Source: Kiritimatiellia bacterium
GTDB lineage: Bacteria; Verrucomicrobiota; Kiritimatiellia; RFP12; UBA1067
NCBI GenBank assembly: GCA_017999015.1
Contig: JAGOBZ010000070.1
Location: 1 to 11,013 of the forward strand
Reading direction: 5' to 3'
Length of the DNA stretch: 11,013 bases
The notes beneath the pieces are model-generated. The model saw nothing but the letters and a program-made list of their open reading frames with translations, had not been told where the DNA came from and ran no database searches. The translations under genes were made by a program, and so were the position numbers. Shown here in pieces: positions 7,003 through 11,013 of the stretch (positions are counted from its first letter, which is position 1; each line of letters opens with the position of its first letter).

Positions 7003-8235
7003 ATGAAAAATGAAGGAAGAAAGAGGTGCCGCCTGCGGTCCGCTTCCGGCCATCCGCCGCGCGTGCTGCTCGTGATCCCGACCGCCAACATCATACACCG
7101 CCAGATCCTGAACGGCATCCTGCGCTATGCGCACCAGTACGGCCCTTGGGAGTTCCACATGATCACGGGTCTTTTCGAGGAGCAGGGGATCCGCCGGACC
7201 AAGGAGTGGGGCTGCACGGGCGCCATCGCCTTCACCGAGACGAAGGCGCACGTCAGCGCCGTGCTCGCCGCCGCCGTGCCGGTGATCTTCATCAACCCGC
7301 CGGGGACTCTGATGGGTGCGAAAAGCCCGCTGTCGCACCACTGCTGCGTGATCCGCGACCACGGCGCCGTTGGCCGCTCGGCCGCCGACTATTTTTTGGA
7401 CCGGCAATACGCGAGCTTCGCCTATGTCGGAGACGTGAGGAACATGCCCTGGTCTTTCGACCGCGCCAAAGGTTTTGTCGAGCGTGTCTCCCAGCAGGGA
7501 TTCTCGTGCGAGATCTATCCCGAGCTGACCCAAAACGAGCGCGAGGATTTCGGCTTGGAAAGCAAGCGGCTGCGTTTGTGGCTACGAAAGCTGCCGAAAC
7601 CGGTGGCCGTCATGGCCGCCCGCGACCAGCGGGCGCGTCAGATCTTGGAGATGTGCATGGACGAGGGCATCTCCGTGCCGCATGAGATCGCCGTGCTGGG
7701 CGTGGGCAACGACGAGATCCTGTGCGAAACGACAACGCCCTCCCTGTCCAGTATCGAGCTGGACGGCGAGAACACCGGCTACGAGTGCGCCAAACTGCTC
7801 GACGGGCGCATGCGCCTGCCGGCGGCTGCTGCCGCCGCCTGCCGAGTGTCGCTCAGCCAGGCCCGCGTGATCACGCGCCGTTCAACCGACATCTCGTGCA
7901 TCGCCGACCCGCACATGGCCAAAGCGCTCGCCTTCATCCGCGCGGGGCTCGGCACGCGGTTGACCGTGGCGCAGGTCGCGCGGCACACCAACATCTCGCA
8001 GCGTCTGCTCGAGATGAAATCGCGGCAGACCTTGGGGCGCACCGTGCGCGACGAAATCCAGCGCCAGCGTTTGAACCACGCGCGCGCCCTGCTGCGGAAC
8101 TCTCAGAAGACCGTCAGCGAAATCGCGGCCGAGTGCGGTTTCTGCGACCCCAGCCACCTCGGGCTCTGGTTCCGCAAAACCTTCCGCCTCACACCGACCG
8201 CTTTCCGTGCCAGCTTCCGCAGCGACCGGCCGTGA
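7003..8235 (+). CDS. XylR-like regulator: sugar-binding domain plus AraC helix-turn-helix
   Basis: Protein of 410 residues, close to the usual length of XylR-type regulators. Residues of about 19-290 form a periplasmic-binding-protein/LacI-like sensor: RVLLVIPTANIIHRQILNG at the first strand, the Rossmann-like GAIAFTE, and PWSFDRAKGF at 149-158. HEIAVLGVGNDE at 227-238 is the hallmark near the hinge, and VITRRSTD at 289-296 precedes the DNA-binding part. Residues of about 303-405 are an AraC/XylS domain with two helix-turn-helix units: TVAQVARHTNISQRLLEMKS, then VSEIAAECGFCDPSHLGLWF and FRLTPTAFR. No signal peptide, hence cytoplasmic. It probably binds a mono- or oligosaccharide and activates the divergent hydrolase operon, and perhaps the convergent WbsX-like gene. 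An Ala tract (274-279) sits in the loop before the last sensor strand. An AGGA motif lies about ten bases before the ATG. The ligand is not predictable; xylose is only the best-known case. Confidence 0.9.
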   Translation: MKNEGRKRCRLRSASGHPPRVLLVIPTANIIHRQILNGILRYAHQYGPWEFHMITGLFEEQGIRRTKEWGCTGAIAFTETKAHVSAVLAAAVPVIFINPPGTLMGAKSPLSHHCCVIRDHGAVGRSAADYFLDRQYASFAYVGDVRNMPWSFDRAKGFVERVSQQGFSCEIYPELTQNEREDFGLESKRLRLWLRKLPKPVAVMAARDQRARQILEMCMDEGISVPHEIAVLGVGNDEILCETTTPSLSSIELDGENTGYECAKLLDGRMRLPAAAAAACRVSLSQARVITRRSTDISCIADPHMAKALAFIRAGLGTRLTVAQVARHTNISQRLLEMKSRQTLGRTVRDEIQRQRLNHARALLRNSQKTVSEIAAECGFCDPSHLGLWFRKTFRLTPTAFRASFRSDRP

Positions 8236-8251
8236 GAGTCATCGGCGAGGA

Positions 8252-8351
8252 AAACATCAATTGAACGCTGAGCACTGAACGTCTAACACTGGCCGTCAAA
8301 GTTTCCTTCGGCGTTGGGCGTTGGGCGATCGGCGTTCAGCGTTCGATGTTT
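8252..8351. repeat. Facing arrays of a CTGAACG-like heptamer between convergent genes; possible two-way terminator
   Basis: The intergenic gap 8236-8359 holds two runs of degenerate 7-base units. The plus-strand run, starting at 8261, reads TTGAACG, CTGAGCA, CTGAACG, TCTAACA, CTGGCCG. The minus-strand run (plus coordinates 8346 down to 8305) reads TCGAACG, CTGAACG, CCGATCG, CCCAACG, CCCAACG, CCGAAGG. The arms are complementary: AAACATC (8252-8258) pairs with GATGTTT (8345-8351), and GAACGCTGA (8263-8271) with TCAGCGTTC (8336-8344), leaving a 4-base bulge. The position between two convergent stop codons fits a bidirectional terminator, although no long U tract follows the stem. Confidence 0.65.
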
Positions 8352-8359
8352 CAACCTCC

Positions 8360-9472
8360 CTATTTGCCGAACACGACCTTGCGGATCGCCTTCAGATAGG
8401 CGCCGTCCGGATCTTCCCGGCAAGGCACCAGCCAGCCGCCTTCGCCGATCTCGTTCCAGGCGTAGATAATCGCCAGACGGTCGCGGGTGACCGCCTCAGG
8501 ATTCGCCTCCATCCAGGCAGCGAGACGCGTCAACAGCTCCTCGAACTGCGCGGGTGTGGCCTTCTCGAAATACCACGACACGCCGACCCCGTTGGCAAAA
8601 CCCTCGCCGTTCTTGGCCTCCCAGGGCCGACGATCCCACCCCTGCGTAGCGAGCGGAATGACCGGTTGTCCGGGCACGGCGCACCACGCCTTCTGATTGG
8701 CGTCCATGATTTCCTGGAAGGCATGCTTCTCCGACACCTTGCTCCAGGTGCCGTTGGGCGTCACATTGTAATGCGTGCGGATCTCGAAGCCGTCCTCGGC
8801 CTTGGCGTTGCCGCAAGCAGCCACCGCCACGCCCGGGAACCCCGCCCGTTTGGCCGCTTCCTGCAGATACTGCATACCGAGCTTGTCGGCCCCGCCCGGC
8901 CCGAAGATCACCAGAACCGGCTTGCCGTCCAGCCGCAGGTAACGGGGATGTTTGAACAGCGTGATCCAGTAATCCGCCGCCTGCTTCCACGCTTCGGTGC
9001 CGATGATTTCGAAACCGCCGTGATTCGCCACCAGCAGCGAAAACTCCATGCGCGCATTGTTCTTGGCCTGCATAAACAATTTCATCGGCGCGTGCTTGGG
9101 ATCATCCTCGATCGCTTTCACGTTGATCGGCCGCTTGTTGTCGTGCCAATACCAGCAGAACGAGAAGTAGGCCACACCGTGATCGGCGGCCAGATCGATC
9201 TGGCGCTCCATCAGCTCGGGCGTGTCATCGCGCCAACCCCAGACCGGCGTTCGCCCCGCGAACTCGGTCGCCAGCTTCTTGGTGTAGTGCGTCGGCATGC
9301 CTTTGGCCCAGGCATTCGAGACCGAACCGTCGTCGTGGGGGCACTTGCCCGACCATCCCGCAAAATAGTAAGCACCCATTTTCATGCGCGGCCGAACCGG
9401 CTCTTGCGCAAGCGTCTCGATGGCTGAGCATCCGAGCAGAACAGTCACCATCACCCACAAAACAGACTTCAT
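8360..9472 (-). CDS. WbsX/GH99-like lipoprotein, probable exported glycosidase
   Basis: Protein of 370 residues from the ATG at 9470-9472. The N-terminus MKSVLWVMVTVLLGC carries a textbook lipobox (LLGC, Cys15), which is the main reason for this start; an ATG at 9521-9523 would add 17 polar residues and has no ribosome-binding site. A purine-rich AAAGGGAAC lies upstream. The mature protein matches the WbsX family (PF14307, related to GH99): GAYYFAGW at 33-40, WGWRDD at 79-84, AYFSFCWYWH at 101-110, GWDRRPW at 278-284, and the signature AWNEIGEGGWLVP at 338-350, with Glu341 a candidate catalytic residue. WbsX was named for O-antigen clusters, but lipid-anchoring outside the cytoplasm argues for a hydrolase here. 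It is convergent with the XylR-like regulator. The 112-base upstream gap (9473-9584) shows no clear promoter or terminator, so read-through from the 9585-10385 gene is possible. Confidence 0.85.
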   Translation of the reverse strand: MKSVLWVMVTVLLGCSAIETLAQEPVRPRMKMGAYYFAGWSGKCPHDDGSVSNAWAKGMPTHYTKKLATEFAGRTPVWGWRDDTPELMERQIDLAADHGVAYFSFCWYWHDNKRPINVKAIEDDPKHAPMKLFMQAKNNARMEFSLLVANHGGFEIIGTEAWKQAADYWITLFKHPRYLRLDGKPVLVIFGPGGADKLGMQYLQEAAKRAGFPGVAVAACGNAKAEDGFEIRTHYNVTPNGTWSKVSEKHAFQEIMDANQKAWCAVPGQPVIPLATQGWDRRPWEAKNGEGFANGVGVSWYFEKATPAQFEELLTRLAAWMEANPEAVTRDRLAIIYAWNEIGEGGWLVPCREDPDGAYLKAIRKVVFGK

Positions 9473-9584
9473 TGTATTTCTTGTTCCCTTTCTTTCACTC
9501 TTCACCGACATCGTGTTAAACATGCTACACTGGAAGAGTACGGTTTAGCAGTGCGAGACATTGTTCAATCCAAAGCGGCATCTT

Positions 9585-10385
9585 TCAGCCAGACGCACCG
9601 TCGAAGCCGATGACCGAACGGAAGAAGGTGTCGAGTCTGTGTAACCCGTTGGCATCTGACACGGTTGCAGGCTGGATGCGCTGCTCGAGCCGAGCAAGTT
9701 GCGCTTCGAGAAAATCGTTGAAAACAGGAATGCGCGGACCATCGTCCAGTTCATGCCCATCCCGCTTGTTCGCCAGCAGCTCCTTGATCGCATCCCGAAG
9801 CGCCCCCTCTGGGGCAAGCGCGTCCACGAGCGTCTGGAATTCGGTCGGCACTGGCCCACGCCCTTGCTCCAGCCAAAGACAGGCAAACACAGGGCGAAGA
9901 ACGTAAAAATACTTCTTTGTGCGGATTCTCTCGCCCTTCAAAAACTCACGGAAATTGTTACGCGCCATGTGCAAATAGTGATGCATGCAACTGCACGGAT
10001 CATAATATGCGGTCATCAACCCGCGCAAACTTTCAACGAACCCGGGGACACTCCAGTAAACGATGGGAGACTGAAGCCACTCCAAGAGCGGCGGGTTGGA
10101 ACGGCGGAAGAGGTTGAGAGCCTTACGGATATCCCAACCGCTAAGATCCAGATCACCTTCCAATGGACGCTCAATCACGTCGCGACGTGTCTCCAGCGAC
10201 AGATACCATTCCGGCGGATGGGCGTAAATGAAACGCACATCGTAGTCACTATCAGCGGATGGGAACCCCCACGCCCGGCTGCCTGATTCACAGGCATATA
10301 GGATGCGGACCCCCTCGATGCGCTCGATCTCAGCGAGGCCCGCTTTGATCTCGTCATGCTTCGTCTGTGTAACAAATGTGGTCAT
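9585..10385 (-). CDS. RlaP/PF10127-type nucleotidyltransferase (DNA polymerase beta superfamily)
   Basis: Protein of 266 residues, a normal length for the family. The minimal nucleotidyltransferase signature lies near the N-terminus: ACESGSRAWGFPSADSDYDV at 31-50, i.e. GSRAWG followed by the DxD metal-binding pair Asp47 and Asp49. GDLDLSGWD (77-85) probably supplies the third carboxylate. The rest is mostly helical, including YYDPCSCMHHYLHMARNN (127-144) and RTKKYFYVLRPVFACLWLE (155-173), typical of the PF10127 group, in which RlaP was named for its association with RNA-repair gene clusters. No signal peptide, so cytoplasmic. The ATG at 10383-10385 is preferred over the adjacent TTG because AGGTGA lies just upstream. 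It follows the truncated NotI-like gene by 27 bases on the same strand. The substrate is unknown; nucleotide transfer to an RNA or a protein are both possible. No RNA-ligase partner is visible. Confidence 0.85.
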   Translation of the reverse strand: MTTFVTQTKHDEIKAGLAEIERIEGVRILYACESGSRAWGFPSADSDYDVRFIYAHPPEWYLSLETRRDVIERPLEGDLDLSGWDIRKALNLFRRSNPPLLEWLQSPIVYWSVPGFVESLRGLMTAYYDPCSCMHHYLHMARNNFREFLKGERIRTKKYFYVLRPVFACLWLEQGRGPVPTEFQTLVDALAPEGALRDAIKELLANKRDGHELDDGPRIPVFNDFLEAQLARLEQRIQPATVSDANGLHRLDTFFRSVIGFDGASG

Positions 10386-10388
10386 CAA

Positions 10389-10394
10389 TCACCT
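10389..10394 (-). promoter_or_regulatory. Ribosome-binding site of the nucleotidyltransferase gene
   Basis: The minus strand reads AGGTGA three bases before ATG 10385, in the short gap after the NotI-like frame. Spacing is slightly short but functional-looking and supports the ATG over the TTG directly before it. Confidence 0.5.
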
Positions 10395-10412
10395 AAGCAT
10401 ACCCGTGGATGT

Positions 10413-10973
10413 TCAGGTACGTTCCAATGCCTTTAATATCGCATCCCGATAAACGTTGGCGGACGGCAACGTTATGGCTGAGAATGCCTCTTGGACTTTA
10501 TAGACAGCCGTGTTGTGCATATCGATGTTTTCTAGCGGCTGTATGGCCCCGTCGCGGGACGCGGATTGGGAATAATCGTACGCGAGAAAATGAATAGAGG
10601 CCGGCTGGCGTGAGAATTCAGGCAACTTGTCCTTCCCTCCCAAGCGATCAAGAATCCGATTGTAAACCGGCTTGGGGCAAACAAAATAGAGCCCGGACTT
10701 GCAAAGGTCCTCGCGCTGGAGAACCTGCCCTTTATAGATGATTTGCGGAAGGATACGCTTCGAAACATTCTCCCAATTCAGCCCGACCGTATCAGGGACG
10801 AGACGCCGGTTCGCGAGCAAAGCCTGTCTCGCATTCCGATAATTTCCAGTAGTGTCGATGGTCTGGACCTCAACGGCAACAAACTCCTCCCGCCAGCCAG
10901 CGGCCAGTGCAACACTGGCCGCTGGCTGGCGGGTGAATCGTTCCCTCGTGTGAAAGTGAGGGCATTGTGGCAC
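10413..10973 (-). pseudogene. NotI-type restriction endonuclease, N-terminal half missing
   Basis: The open frame codes for 186 residues from a GTG at 10971-10973, bounded upstream by an in-frame TGA at 10989-10991. EEFVAVEVQTIDTTGNYRNA (29-48) resembles the core of NotI-family endonucleases (PF12183), whose catalytic site uses an unusual Glu-x-Gln, here Glu35-Val-Gln37, in place of the common E-x-K. Further family-like segments are KRILPQIIYKGQVLQREDLC (72-91), YFVCPKPVY and SIHFLAYDY. NotI itself is nearly twice as long, and the catalytic Asp about 22 residues before the Glu has no counterpart: that stretch is replaced by sequence from a perfect inverted repeat (10889-10933). Residues 1-28 are therefore probably not native. 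No in-frame ATG exists before residue 152. A fragment without function is most likely; a short active variant is less likely. No methyltransferase is in the window. Family recognition is from motif memory. Confidence 0.6.
10889..10933. repeat. Perfect 21-bp inverted repeat with a 3-base loop
   Basis: Positions 10889-10909 pair perfectly with 10913-10933 around the loop CAA. The arm contains CGCCAGCCAGCGGCCAGTG. No T-run follows on either side, so a simple terminator is not the best fit. It lies exactly at the point where the NotI-like similarity begins, inside the open frame. It could be a REP-like palindromic element, the scar of a rearrangement, or an assembly fold-back. Confidence 0.85.
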
Positions 10974-10992
10974 AGGACGGCGGGGATTTCAA
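10964..10992 (-). promoter_or_regulatory. Sigma-70-like promoter candidate before the truncated NotI-like frame
   Basis: On the minus strand TTGAAA (10987-10992) and CACAAT (10964-10969) are separated by 17 bases. The hexamers match five of six and four of six consensus positions. A transcript would start near 10957, downstream of the only start codon (GTG 10971-10973) of the NotI-like frame, so it could drive the nucleotidyltransferase but not the frame as drawn. The remaining bases to 11013 hold no recognisable gene. Confidence 0.35.
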
Positions 10993-11013
10993 GCGTAGGG
11001 CGGGCAGGGAAGG

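Noticed and set aside
6964..7533. Minus-strand open frame of about 189 codons overlapping the regulator and the divergent promoter region
   Set aside because: It is antisense to the sensor domain of the XylR-like regulator, ends within the control region and has no domain or ribosome-binding site.
7812..7833. Short GC-rich hairpin (GGCGGC, loop, GCCGCC) inside the regulator gene
   Set aside because: It is explained by the codons of an alanine tract and lies in mid-gene, so a terminator or regulatory role is unlikely.
8261..8353. CRISPR-like array between the convergent genes
   Set aside because: The units are 7 bases long, degenerate and without spacers, and occur in two orientations. This is a tandem heptamer repeat, not a CRISPR.
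8321..9427. Plus-strand open frame of about 368 codons opposite the WbsX-like gene
   Set aside because: It starts inside the heptamer repeat and is antisense to a gene with clear family motifs; the translation has no coherent domain.
9699..10286. Plus-strand open frame opposite the nucleotidyltransferase
   Set aside because: Antisense to a conserved catalytic signature; no start signal and no recognisable protein family.
10413..11013. Transposon or insertion-sequence end suggested by the palindrome
   Set aside because: No transposase frame, no paired terminal inverted repeats at a distance and no visible target-site duplication are present in the window, so a specific element cannot be named.

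Overview
This window looks like an accessory carbohydrate-degradation locus from a GC-rich Gram-negative bacterium. It is most plausibly a member of the Planctomycetes-Verrucomicrobia-Chlamydiae (PVC) group, such as Kiritimatiellota, Lentisphaerota or Verrucomicrobiota. That placement is an inference. It rests on the gene style: large exported or lipid-anchored glycoside-hydrolase-like proteins of poorly characterised families, paired with a XylR-like (sugar-binding domain plus AraC helix-turn-helix) regulator. No rRNA or tRNA gene is present to confirm it.

Layout. Positions 1-6886 are one minus-strand operon, read right to left. It starts with a secreted TIM-barrel glycosidase-like protein (5060-6886, DUF5696-like), followed by a second secreted glycosidase-like protein (2682-5012, DUF6259-like). 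Next, overlapping it by ATGA, is a lipoprotein related to GH42 beta-galactosidases (61-2685). Last is the first 13 codons of a further exported protein (1-39) that runs off the left edge. A divergent regulator of the XylR/AraC type (7003-8235, plus strand) shares the 116-base intergenic region 6887-7002, which holds a short palindrome, direct repeats and a weak promoter candidate. Facing the regulator is a minus-strand lipoprotein of the WbsX/GH99-like family (8360-9472). The 124 bases between the two convergent genes carry two oppositely oriented runs of a degenerate heptamer related to CTGAACG, which can fold on each other.

The right side (9585-11013) has a different theme. It encodes an RlaP/PF10127-type nucleotidyltransferase (9585-10385) and, 27 bases upstream of it, what looks like a NotI-type restriction endonuclease lacking its N-terminal half (10413-10973). 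The truncated end of the endonuclease frame contains a perfect 21-bp inverted repeat with a 3-base loop, and a promoter-like sequence lies further out.

How the genes may work together. The regulator probably senses a sugar released from a glycan and controls the divergent hydrolase operon and perhaps the WbsX-like enzyme. Three or four exported enzymes could then act in sequence on one polysaccharide or glycoconjugate outside the cytoplasm. The substrate cannot be read from the sequence. No SusC/SusD pair, sulfatase or transporter is visible in the window. No CRISPR array, tRNA, rRNA, transposase or integrase was seen.
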